Positions 7,548-16,014 of a stretch of 45,750 nucleotides of DNA are shown piece by piece. The DNA lies in assembly GCF_900187975.1 (NCBI RefSeq), contig NZ_FZPC01000044.1:1-45750 (forward strand), in the 5' to 3' direction. How positions within the stretch are numbered: position 1 is the first letter of the stretch; every line of letters begins with the position of its first letter. Made by a program: the position numbers and the translations under genes. The DNA comes from Pseudomonas delhiensis. GTDB taxonomy: Bacteria; Pseudomonadota; Gammaproteobacteria; Pseudomonadales; Pseudomonadaceae. The notes under the pieces were generated by a model. It had not been told where the DNA came from, did no database searches, and worked only from the letters and a program-made list of their open reading frames with translations.

Positions 7548-9242
7548 TCAGGCGTTGCCCAGTGCGGTGTGGATGGCCCGGCCCAGCGCGGCGCCGCTCA
7601 ATTGCCGCCAGCGCGCGCAGACGTGCTGGTCGGGGCGCGCCAGGTAGGCGCAGCCCGGTTGCGCGCCGTACTTGCGGCGCAGGTGGCCGTCGGCGTCGGC
7701 GAGGCTGAGGTCGGCGCCGTCCACCGCGTCGGCCGTGCCTATGGCCAGGATGCGCAGCGGGATGCCGCGCTCGCGCAGGGCCGCGGCCTGGGCCCGGAGG
7801 TCTTCGGGCAGTTCGCCGGCCTCGGTGAAGTACAGCAGGTGGAAGGCGGCGCCCAGGTGGTCGAACAGGTAGTCGTCCTCGCCCAGGCGGATGTTCGGCA
7901 GCGGCGCGCCCTGGCGCGGGCCGGCGGGGAACTGCGCATCGTCGTCGTCGCGGCAGTTCAGCGGCGAGTCGGCGTAGTCGTGGGGCCGCGAGGTGCGCCA
8001 GTGGTACAGCGGGCGGACGAAGGCCTGGCTCAGCGACAGCGACAGCACGGCGTCGCGCACCAGGCGCTGGCCGGGCGTGGGCGGGGTCATGAAGCGGGTG
8101 CTCTTGCCGGCCTCGGCGATGATCTCCCGCGCCGCGCCGACGCGCTCGTGGCTGTAGGAGGGCAGCAGCGCCGGGCCGGCCAGGCCCTTGAGCGCCAGGG
8201 CCAGCTTCCAGGCCAGGTCGTTGCAGTCCTGGAAGCCGGTGTTGGCCCCGCGCACGCCGAAGATCGGCAGCAGGTGCGCGGCGTCGCCGGTGAAGATCAC
8301 CCGCTGCTGGATGTAGTCCGGCAGGGTCAGCGCGCGGGCGGAGTACACCGAGCACCAGTCCAGCTCCCATTGCGGCTCCCGCACGCCCACCAGGGCCAGT
8401 TGCGCGTCGATGCGTGCGCGCAGCGACTCGGGCGCCAGGGCCTGCTCCGGCGTCTCGCCGGCCGGCAGCTGGTAGTCGATGCGCCAGATGTCGCCGGGCT
8501 CGCGGTGCATCAGCACGGTGTTGCCGGGGTTCCACGGCGGGTCGAAGAAGGCCAGGCGCTCGGTGGGCAGGTCGAGGCGGATGCGGATGTCGGCGATCAC
8601 GAAGCGGCCCTCGTAGGCCGCGCCTTCGAGCTTCAGCCCGAGCAGCGCGCGCAGGGCCGAGCGCGCCCCGTCGGCGGCGATCACCCACTGGCCTTCCAGG
8701 GCGTAGGGGCCGGCGGGGGTGTCCACTTCCAGGCGCGCATGGTCCGCGGCCTGGGCGAGGGCGGTCACCTTGTTGCCCCAGCGCAGCTCGATCAGCGGGT
8801 TGGCCTGGGCGGCCTCCACCAGGTACTGCTCCAGGCAGGGCTGCTGCAGGTTGGTCATGGGGGCGAAGCGGTCGTCCGCGTCCTGCGGCGCCTCCATGCG
8901 GAACACCAGCTGGTTGCGGTAGAAGGAGTTGCCGAAGCGCCAGCCCAGCCCGGCCGCGGTAACCCGGTCGGCCACGCCCACCTGCTGGAGGATTTCCATG
9001 GAGCGGCGGGTGAAGACGATGGCGCGACTGCCCTCGCTGACCTGCTGCTCGGCCTCGAGCAGCACCGAGGGGATGCCGTAGCGGGCCAGGTCCAGCGCGG
9101 TGGCCAGGCCGATGGGCCCGGCGCCGACGATGACCACGGCATGCCGCTCGGCCTGCGCGGCGCCCACGGCGGCGGTGAAGGCGGGGTGGACCTGGTAGTC
9201 GAAATACAGCGAGCGCCGGGGCTCGGCGGAAGGGCAGTGCAT
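7548..9242 (-). CDS. FAD-dependent aromatic monooxygenase (MhpA/PCP-hydroxylase-like)
   Basis: This 564-residue flavoprotein belongs to the single-component class A hydroxylases, which add a hydroxyl ortho or para to a phenolic OH using NAD(P)H and O2. The Rossmann motif GAGPIG is at residues 40-45 with the acidic end (LLEAEQQ) at the end of strand 2, the DG motif is in WVIAADGARSALRALLGL, and the FAD ribityl-binding GD motif is in FTGDAAHLLPIFGVRGANTG. The C-terminal ~180 residues match the thioredoxin-like tail of the family. GGAGA precedes the ATG. A DUF2783-like gene and a LuxR regulator follow; no ring-cleavage gene is nearby. The substrate is unknown, probably an aromatic acid or phenol. 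Confidence 0.88.
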   Translation of the reverse strand: MHCPSAEPRRSLYFDYQVHPAFTAAVGAAQAERHAVVIVGAGPIGLATALDLARYGIPSVLLEAEQQVSEGSRAIVFTRRSMEILQQVGVADRVTAAGLGWRFGNSFYRNQLVFRMEAPQDADDRFAPMTNLQQPCLEQYLVEAAQANPLIELRWGNKVTALAQAADHARLEVDTPAGPYALEGQWVIAADGARSALRALLGLKLEGAAYEGRFVIADIRIRLDLPTERLAFFDPPWNPGNTVLMHREPGDIWRIDYQLPAGETPEQALAPESLRARIDAQLALVGVREPQWELDWCSVYSARALTLPDYIQQRVIFTGDAAHLLPIFGVRGANTGFQDCNDLAWKLALALKGLAGPALLPSYSHERVGAAREIIAEAGKSTRFMTPPTPGQRLVRDAVLSLSLSQAFVRPLYHWRTSRPHDYADSPLNCRDDDDAQFPAGPRQGAPLPNIRLGEDDYLFDHLGAAFHLLYFTEAGELPEDLRAQAAALRERGIPLRILAIGTADAVDGADLSLADADGHLRRKYGAQPGCAYLARPDQHVCARWRQLSGAALGRAIHTALGNA

Positions 9243-9571
9243 CGCGGTGCGTCTCCGGGATTATTGTGCTTGTGGGCGGATTCGCCGACGACTCTAACCC
9301 CCACTCGCGGCCGGGATGTCCCCGCAAGGGGACAACTTGCGCCGCGCCCCGCGGGTCTCTTCCTGAACGGGCGTTGTGGAATTCTCGCGGAACCTGTCTA
9401 CGCTCAGTTCTTGCACCGAAACGGTGCCACGATAACGAAAGCAGCAACATCAACCGTGATTGGCCTGAGTGCAAAGCTGTTCGTTGTGGACCGGTAGCCG
9501 CCGGTATCGGGACTTGCCCCAGGCCTGTAGAGCAAGCGCCATTCGAGGCGCTCGCCAGGGACTGCGTGCGC
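9243..9571. promoter_or_regulatory. Divergent control region between the monooxygenase and narK
   Basis: This 329-base gene-free stretch separates two divergent operons. It contains a perfect palindrome at 9317-9334 (TGTCCCC, loop GCAA, GGGGACA) and a second perfect hairpin at 9413-9427 (GCACCG, AAA, CGGTGC). I could not find a clean FNR/ANR box (TTGAT-N4-ATCAA) or a clear NarL heptamer pair, though both are expected before a nitrate operon; AACATCAACC near 9448 is only half a site. Confidence 0.45.
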
Positions 9572-12220
9572 ATGGTTACGACCGCTCCCGCCCGGGACCA
9601 GTACCGGGCACTCGGCTTGTCGACGCTGGCGTTCACCCTTTGCTTCGCCGTGTGGACGCTGTTCTCCATCCTCGGTCTGCAGATCAAGGACGAGTACGGG
9701 TTGTCCGACACCCAGCTCGGCCTGCTGATGGCCACGCCGGTGCTGACCGGCTCGGTCTCGCGGATCTTCCTCGGCCTGTGGACCGACCGCTACGGCGGGC
9801 GCTGGGTGTTCGGCCTGCTGATGCTGACCTCGGCGCTGTGCGTCTACCTGCTGACCTTCGCCGGCAACTTCTACACGCTGCTGCTGGCGGCGCTGGGCGT
9901 GGGCCTGGCCGGCGGCGGCTTCATCGTCGGCACGGCCTATACCTCGGCCTGGTTCGAGCCGGGGCGCCAGGGCACCGCGCTGGGCATCTTCGGCGCCGGC
10001 AACGTCGGCGCCGGCATCACCAACTTCGCCGCGCCCTTCCTGCTGCTGGCCCTGGGCTGGCGTGGCGCCGCCCTGGTGTACGCCTCGGTGCTGGCGGCCA
10101 TGGGCGTGGCCTTCCTGCTGCTGGCCAAGTCCGACCCGCAGAGCGAGTCGCGCAGGAACCAGCCGGTCCCGCTGGCCGAGCAATTGGCGCCGCTGGCGGA
10201 ACTGCGCGTATGGCGCTTCTCGCTGTACTACTTCTTCGTCTTCGGCGCCTTCGTCGCCCTGGCGCTGTGGCTGCCGCACTACCTGATGCAGGTGTTCGGC
10301 CTGGGCCTGGCCAGCGCCGGGGTGATAGCCGCGCTGTACACGGTGCCGGCGTCGCTGTTCCGCATCCTCGGCGGCTGGCTGTCCGACCGCTACGGCGCGC
10401 GCCGGGTGATGTACTGGACCCTCGGCATGTCGGCGCTGTGCACCTTCCTGCTCAGCTACCCGCCGACCCGCTACACGGTCACCGGGGTGCGCGGCGACAT
10501 CGAGTTCGCCCTGCACATGAGCCTGGCCGGCTTCATCCTGCTGATCGTGGTGCTGGGCTTCTTCATGTCGCTGGGCAAGGCCGCGGTGTTCAAGCACATC
10601 CCCAGCTACTACCCGCAGCACGTGGGCGTGGTGGGCGGCCTGGTGGGCATGATCGGCGGCCTCGGCGGCTTCTTCCTGCCGCTGACCTTCGGCATGCTCA
10701 ACGACGTGCTGGGCGTGTGGCAGAGCTGCTTCATGCTGCTGTTCCTGATCGCCGCCGGCGCCCTGGCGTGGATGCACTACGCCATCCGCATGGCCGAGCG
10801 CGTGGAGTGGGCCGAGCGGCGCGAGACCCGCGACCTGCCGGAACTGTCCACCCCCAGCAGCTTCGTGCTGCTGGACTGGCACCCGGAGGACGCCGCGTTC
10901 TGGGAGGCCAGGGGCAAGCGCATCGCCACCCGCAACCTGTGGATCTCCATCCCCAACCTGCTGCTGGCCTTCGCCATCTGGATGGTCTGGTCGGTGGTGG
11001 TGGCCAAGCTGCCGCTGGCCGGCTTCGGCTACACGGCCAACCAGCTGTTCTGGCTGGCGGCGCTGCCCGGGCTGTCGGGCGCCACCCTGCGCATCTTCTA
11101 CAGCTTCATGGTGCCGATCTTCGGCGGCCGGCGCTGGACCGCGCTGTCCACCGCCTCGCTGCTGGTGCCGGCGCTGTGGATCGGCTTCGCCGTGCAGAAC
11201 CCGGATACGCCCTACCTGATCATGCTGATCCTCGCCCTGCTGTGCGGCCTGGGCGGCGGCAACTTCTCCTCGAGCATGGCCAACATCTCGTTCTTCTTTC
11301 CCAAACAGGCCAAGGGCGCGGCCATGGGCCTGAACGCCGGGCTGGGCAACCTGGGCGTGAGCGTCATGCAGTTCCTGGTGCCGCTGGCGATCACCCTGGC
11401 GGTGTTCGGCGGCCTGGGCGGCGAGCCGCAGGTGACCGCCGCCGGCACCCCGCTGTGGCTGCAGAACGCCGGCTTCATCTGGGTGCCGTTCATCATCGCC
11501 GCGACCCTCGCCGCCTGGTTCGGGATGAACGACATCGCCAGCGCCAAGTCCTCGTTCAGCGACCAGCTGGCGATCTTCAAGCGCAAGCACACCTGGCTGA
11601 TGAGCGTGCTCTACACCGGCACCTTCGGCAGCTTCATCGGCTTCTCCGCCGGCTTCCCGCTGCTGGCCGGGCACCTGTTCCCGCAGGTCGACGTGCTGCG
11701 CTTCGCCTTCCTCGGCCCGCTGATCGGCGCCTTGAGCCGCGCCTTCTCCGGCGGCCTGGCCGACCGCTTCGGCGGCGGGCGCATCAGCCTCTGGGTGTTC
11801 GTCGCCATGGCCGCGTGCGTCGGCGGCGTGCTGTTCTTCATCGGCATCAAGGACCAGCCGGGGGCCTTCTGGGGCTTCCTGGCCATGTTCCTGCTGCTGT
11901 TCTTCTTCTCCGGGGTCGGCAACGCCAGCACCACGCAGATGATCCCGGCGATCTTCCGCATCCAGACGCCGCGCCTGTTCCCCGGGCTGCCCGCCGGGCA
12001 GCAGGCGCTGCAGAGCGAGAAGGAGTCCGCCGCCGCGGTGGGCTTCATCTCGGCGGTGGCGGCCTACGGCGGCTTCTTCATCCCGAAGTCGTTCGGCAGT
12101 TCGTTCGACCTGACCGGTGGGCCGGAGTGGGCGCTCTACGGCTTCATCGTCTTCTACGCCCTGTGCATCCTGGTGACCTGGTTCTACTACACCCGCCGTA
12201 ACGCCGAGGTGAGCTGCTAG
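9572..12220 (+). CDS. narK: NarK1-NarK2 fusion nitrate/nitrite transporter
   Basis: This 882-residue protein is two complete MFS transporters in one chain. The first half (to about residue 410) is NarK1-like, a nitrate/proton symporter type, starting around STLAFTLCFAVWTLFS. The second half begins after a short linker at about residue 425 with HPEDAAFWEARGKRIATRN, the typical N-terminus of NarK2, the nitrate/nitrite antiporter. Both halves carry the glycine-rich nitrate signature helices. An upstream extension of the frame exists but lacks family similarity; ATG at 9572 places the first hydrophobic segment correctly. Separate narK1 and narK2 genes are known in P. aeruginosa, while fused forms are known in Paracoccus. 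The gene leads narGHJI with a 29-base gap. Confidence 0.93.
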   Translation: MVTTAPARDQYRALGLSTLAFTLCFAVWTLFSILGLQIKDEYGLSDTQLGLLMATPVLTGSVSRIFLGLWTDRYGGRWVFGLLMLTSALCVYLLTFAGNFYTLLLAALGVGLAGGGFIVGTAYTSAWFEPGRQGTALGIFGAGNVGAGITNFAAPFLLLALGWRGAALVYASVLAAMGVAFLLLAKSDPQSESRRNQPVPLAEQLAPLAELRVWRFSLYYFFVFGAFVALALWLPHYLMQVFGLGLASAGVIAALYTVPASLFRILGGWLSDRYGARRVMYWTLGMSALCTFLLSYPPTRYTVTGVRGDIEFALHMSLAGFILLIVVLGFFMSLGKAAVFKHIPSYYPQHVGVVGGLVGMIGGLGGFFLPLTFGMLNDVLGVWQSCFMLLFLIAAGALAWMHYAIRMAERVEWAERRETRDLPELSTPSSFVLLDWHPEDAAFWEARGKRIATRNLWISIPNLLLAFAIWMVWSVVVAKLPLAGFGYTANQLFWLAALPGLSGATLRIFYSFMVPIFGGRRWTALSTASLLVPALWIGFAVQNPDTPYLIMLILALLCGLGGGNFSSSMANISFFFPKQAKGAAMGLNAGLGNLGVSVMQFLVPLAITLAVFGGLGGEPQVTAAGTPLWLQNAGFIWVPFIIAATLAAWFGMNDIASAKSSFSDQLAIFKRKHTWLMSVLYTGTFGSFIGFSAGFPLLAGHLFPQVDVLRFAFLGPLIGALSRAFSGGLADRFGGGRISLWVFVAMAACVGGVLFFIGIKDQPGAFWGFLAMFLLLFFFSGVGNASTTQMIPAIFRIQTPRLFPGLPAGQQALQSEKESAAAVGFISAVAAYGGFFIPKSFGSSFDLTGGPEWALYGFIVFYALCILVTWFYYTRRNAEVSC

Positions 12221-12249
12221 CCATCCGGCCCGCGCCGAGGAGGAGAGAA

Positions 12250-15200
12250 ATGAGTTACTTCATCGACCGCCTGCGCTACCTGGTCAAACGCCCGCCGGCC
12301 TTCGCCGGCGGCCACGGCGAGACTCGCGACGAGAGCCGCGCCTGGGAGGACGGCTACCGGCAGCGCTGGCAGTTCGACAAGATCGCCCGCTCCACCCACG
12401 GGGTGAACTGCACCGGCTCGTGCAGCTGGAAGATCTACGTGAAGAATGGCCTGGTCACCTGGGAGACGCAGCAGACCGACTACCCGCGCACCCGCCCGGA
12501 CCTGCCCAACCACGAGCCGCGCGGCTGCCCGCGCGGGGCCAGCTATTCCTGGTACCTGTACAGCGCCAACCGGCTGAAATACCCGCTGGTGCGCAAGGCG
12601 CTGATCCAGCTGTGGCGCGAGGCGCTGGCCAGCCACGCCGATCCGGTGCTGGCCTGGGCGAGCATCGTCGAGGACCCGCAGAAGGCCAGGCAGTACAAGT
12701 CCATCCGCGGCCGCGGCGGCTTCGTGCGCAGCGACTGGGACGAGCTGCAGACGCTGGTCGCCGCGGCCAACGTCTACACCATCAAGACCTACGGCCCGGA
12801 CCGCGTCGCCGGCTTCTCGCCGATCCCGGCCATGTCCATGGTCAGCTATGCCTCGGGCACCCGCTACCTGTCGCTGATCGGCGGGGTGTGCCTGAGCTTC
12901 TACGACTGGTACTGCGACCTGCCGCCCGCCTCGCCGCAGGTGTGGGGCGAGCAGACCGACGTGCCCGAGTCCGCCGACTGGTACAATTCCGGCTACCTCA
13001 TCGCCTGGGGCAGCAACGTGCCGCAGACGCGGACCCCCGATGCGCACTTCTTCACCGAGGTGCGCTACAAGGGCACCAAGACCGTGGCCATCACCCCGGA
13101 CTACGCGGAAATCTCCAAGCTCTGCGACGAGTGGATGAGCGCCAAGCAGGGCACCGACTCGGCCCTGGCCATCGCCATGGGCCAGGTGATCTTCAGGGAA
13201 TTCCACCTGGAGAACCCGCGGGCCTACTTCAGCGACTACGCGCGGCGCTACACCGACCTGCCGATCCTGGTGGAGCTGGAGCCGCGCGCCGAGGGCGGCC
13301 TGGTCCCCGGCAAGCAACTGCGCGCCAGCGACTTCGCCGGCAACCTGGCCCAGGCCAACAACCCCGAGTGGAAGACCCTGGCCTGGGACGAGGCCGGCGA
13401 GCGCCTGGTGGTGCCGCGCGGCTCCATCGGCTTCCGCTGGGGCGAGACCGGCCACTGGAACCTGGAGCCGGTGGACGCCGAGGGCCGCGAGGTGCGCCTG
13501 GCGCTGTCGCTGCTGGGCCGCCACGACGAGGTGGCGCGGGTGGCCTTCCCGTACTTCGGCGGCATCGAGCGCAAGCACTTCCCCAACGTCCCCGTGCGCG
13601 ACGTGCTCTACCACCACGTGCCGGCCAAGCGCCTGCAACTGGCCGACGGCCGCGAGGTGCTGGCGGCCAGCGTGTTCGACCTGATGGCCGCCAACTACGG
13701 CATCGACCGCGGCCTGCAGCCCACCGTGGGCGGCGCCGGCGAGGACGATGGCGCCAGCGACTACGGCCAGCTCAAGCCCTACACCCCGGCCTGGCAGGAG
13801 GCGATCACCGGGGTGCCGGCGGCGCAGATGATCCGCATCGCCCGCGAGTTCGCCGAGAACGCCGACAAGACCCACGGCCGCTCCATGATCATCGTCGGCG
13901 CCGGGATGAACCACTGGTACCACATGGACATGAACTACCGCGGGCTGATCAACATGCTGATCCTCTGCGGCTGCATCGGCCAGAGCGGCGGCGGCTGGTC
14001 GCACTACGTCGGCCAGGAGAAGCTGCGCCCGCAGACCGGCTGGACGCCCCTGGCCTTCGCCCTGGACTGGCACCGCCCGCCGCGGCACATGAACGGCACC
14101 TCGTTCTTCTACAACCACTCCAGCCAGTGGCGCTACGAGAAGCTGGAGGTGAAGGAACTGCTCTCGCCCCTGGCCCGGCCGCAGGACTTCAGCGGCAGCC
14201 TGGTGGACTTCAACGTGCGCGCCGAGCGCATGGGCTGGCTGCCCTCGGCGCCGCAGCTGGGCACCAACCCGCTGCGCCTGGCCGCCGCGGCCCAGGCCGC
14301 CGGCAAGAGCACCGTCGACTACACCGTCGAGCAGCTCAAGAGCGGCCAGCTGCGCTTCGCCAGCGAAGACCCGGACAACCCGCAGAACCACCCGCGCAAC
14401 CTGTTCGTCTGGCGCTCCAACCTGCTGGGCAGCTCGGGCAAGGGCCACGAGTACATGCTCAAGTACCTGCTCGGCACCAAGAACGGCGTGCTCGGCAAGG
14501 ACCTGGGCGAGGCCGGCAAGCAGAAGCCCGAAGAGGTGCTGTGGAAGGACGAGCCCATCGAGGGCAAGCTCGACCTGCTGGTGACCCTGGACTTCCGCAT
14601 GTCCACCACCTGCCTGTACTCCGACGTGGTGCTGCCGACGGCGACCTGGTACGAGAAGGACGACCTCAACACCTCGGACATGCATCCCTTCATCCACCCG
14701 CTCACCGCCGCCACCGACCCGGCCTGGGAAGCGCGCAGCGACTGGCAGATCTACGACGGCATCGCCCGCGCCTTCTCGCGCCTGTGCGTCGGCCACCTGG
14801 GCGAGGAAACCGACCTGGTGACCCTGCCGCTGCAGCACGACAGCCCCGGCGAACTGGCCCAGGCGCAGGTGCGCGACTGGAAGAAGGGCGAGTGCGAGCC
14901 CATCCCCGGCAAGACCATGCCCTCGCTGATCGAGGTCAAGCGCAACTACCCGGAAACCTACGAGCGCTTCAGCTCCGTCGGCCCGCTGCTGGACACCCTG
15001 GGCAACGGCGGCAAGGGCATCGCCTGGCAGACCCAGGAAGAGGTCGAGCTGCTCGGCAAGCTCAACTACCGCAAGCTCGACGGTTCCGCCGAAGGGCGGC
15101 CGCGGCTGGCCTCGGCGGTGGACGCGGCGGAGATGATCCTCACCCTGGCCCCGGAAACCAACGGCCAGGTGGCGGTCAAGGCCTGGGCCGCGCTGTCGAA

Positions 15201-16014
15201 GATCACCGGGCGCGACCACACCCACCTGGCGCGGCCCAAGCAGGAAGAGAAGATCCGCTTCCGCGACCTGGTGGCGCAGCCGCGCAAGATCATCTCCAGC
15301 CCCACCTGGTCGGGCCTGGAGGACGAGCACGTGAGCTACAACGCCTGCTACACCAACGTCCACGAGCTGATCCCCTGGCGCACCCTGACCGGCCGCCAGC
15401 AGTTCTACCAGGACCACCCCTGGATGCGCGCCTTCGGCGAGAGCCTGATGGTCTACCGCCCGCCCATCGACACCAAGGCCGCGGCCAGCGTCGCCGAGCC
15501 GCGCAGCAACGGCAACCCGGAGATCGCCCTGAACTGGCTGACGCCGCACCAGAAGTGGGGCATCCACTCCACCTACAGCGACAACCTGCTGATGCAGACG
15601 CTGTCGCGCGGCGGGCCCATCGTCTGGATCAGCGAGGACGACGCGCGCGCCATCGGCGTGGTCGACAACGACTGGATCGAGCTCTACAACGCCAACGGCG
15701 CCATCGCCGCGCGGGCGGTGGTCAGCCAGCGGGTGCGCCCGGGCATGGCGATGATGTACCACGCCCAGGAACGCATCCTCAACGTGCCCGGCTCCGAAGT
15801 GACGGGCACCCGCGGCGGCATCCACAACTCGGTGACGCGGGTGTGCCCCAAGCCGACCCACATGATCGGCGGCTACGCCCAGCTGTCCTACGGCTTCAAC
15901 TACTACGGCACCGTCGGCTCCAACCGCGACGAGTTCGTCATCGTGCGCAAGATGAAGCGCATCGACTGGCTCGACGGCGAAGGCAACGACTACCAGCAGG
16001 AGGCGGTGAAATGA
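12250..16014 (+). CDS. narG: Respiratory nitrate reductase alpha subunit
   Basis: This 1254-residue molybdoenzyme reduces nitrate to nitrite in the cytoplasm using a bis-MGD molybdenum cofactor. His50, Cys54 and Cys58 (HGVNCTGSC) match the unusual His/Cys ligands of the FS0 iron-sulfur cluster. Near residue 235 the stretch GEQTDVPESADWYN holds the Asp of the molybdenum-ligand region, followed by AWGSNVPQTRTPDAHFF. Length matches NarG (about 1250-1260). GAGGAGGAG precedes the ATG. It overlaps narH by ATGA. No Tat signal of the periplasmic type is present; the N-terminus is the vestigial NarG form. Confidence 0.98.
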   Translation: MSYFIDRLRYLVKRPPAFAGGHGETRDESRAWEDGYRQRWQFDKIARSTHGVNCTGSCSWKIYVKNGLVTWETQQTDYPRTRPDLPNHEPRGCPRGASYSWYLYSANRLKYPLVRKALIQLWREALASHADPVLAWASIVEDPQKARQYKSIRGRGGFVRSDWDELQTLVAAANVYTIKTYGPDRVAGFSPIPAMSMVSYASGTRYLSLIGGVCLSFYDWYCDLPPASPQVWGEQTDVPESADWYNSGYLIAWGSNVPQTRTPDAHFFTEVRYKGTKTVAITPDYAEISKLCDEWMSAKQGTDSALAIAMGQVIFREFHLENPRAYFSDYARRYTDLPILVELEPRAEGGLVPGKQLRASDFAGNLAQANNPEWKTLAWDEAGERLVVPRGSIGFRWGETGHWNLEPVDAEGREVRLALSLLGRHDEVARVAFPYFGGIERKHFPNVPVRDVLYHHVPAKRLQLADGREVLAASVFDLMAANYGIDRGLQPTVGGAGEDDGASDYGQLKPYTPAWQEAITGVPAAQMIRIAREFAENADKTHGRSMIIVGAGMNHWYHMDMNYRGLINMLILCGCIGQSGGGWSHYVGQEKLRPQTGWTPLAFALDWHRPPRHMNGTSFFYNHSSQWRYEKLEVKELLSPLARPQDFSGSLVDFNVRAERMGWLPSAPQLGTNPLRLAAAAQAAGKSTVDYTVEQLKSGQLRFASEDPDNPQNHPRNLFVWRSNLLGSSGKGHEYMLKYLLGTKNGVLGKDLGEAGKQKPEEVLWKDEPIEGKLDLLVTLDFRMSTTCLYSDVVLPTATWYEKDDLNTSDMHPFIHPLTAATDPAWEARSDWQIYDGIARAFSRLCVGHLGEETDLVTLPLQHDSPGELAQAQVRDWKKGECEPIPGKTMPSLIEVKRNYPETYERFSSVGPLLDTLGNGGKGIAWQTQEEVELLGKLNYRKLDGSAEGRPRLASAVDAAEMILTLAPETNGQVAVKAWAALSKITGRDHTHLARPKQEEKIRFRDLVAQPRKIISSPTWSGLEDEHVSYNACYTNVHELIPWRTLTGRQQFYQDHPWMRAFGESLMVYRPPIDTKAAASVAEPRSNGNPEIALNWLTPHQKWGIHSTYSDNLLMQTLSRGGPIVWISEDDARAIGVVDNDWIELYNANGAIAARAVVSQRVRPGMAMMYHAQERILNVPGSEVTGTRGGIHNSVTRVCPKPTHMIGGYAQLSYGFNYYGTVGSNRDEFVIVRKMKRIDWLDGEGNDYQQEAVK

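Noticed and set aside
9440..9480. ANR/FNR box before narK
   Set aside because: ATCAACCGTGATT has the half-sites in the wrong order and spacing; no acceptable TTGAT-N4-ATCAA found by eye.
9266..9571. N-terminal extension of NarK from 9266
   Set aside because: The added ~100 residues have no transporter similarity and cover the divergent promoter; ATG at 9572 gives the family N-terminus.
12217..15861. 1214-codon minus-strand frame opposite narG
   Set aside because: Antisense shadow of narG with biased composition and no family similarity.
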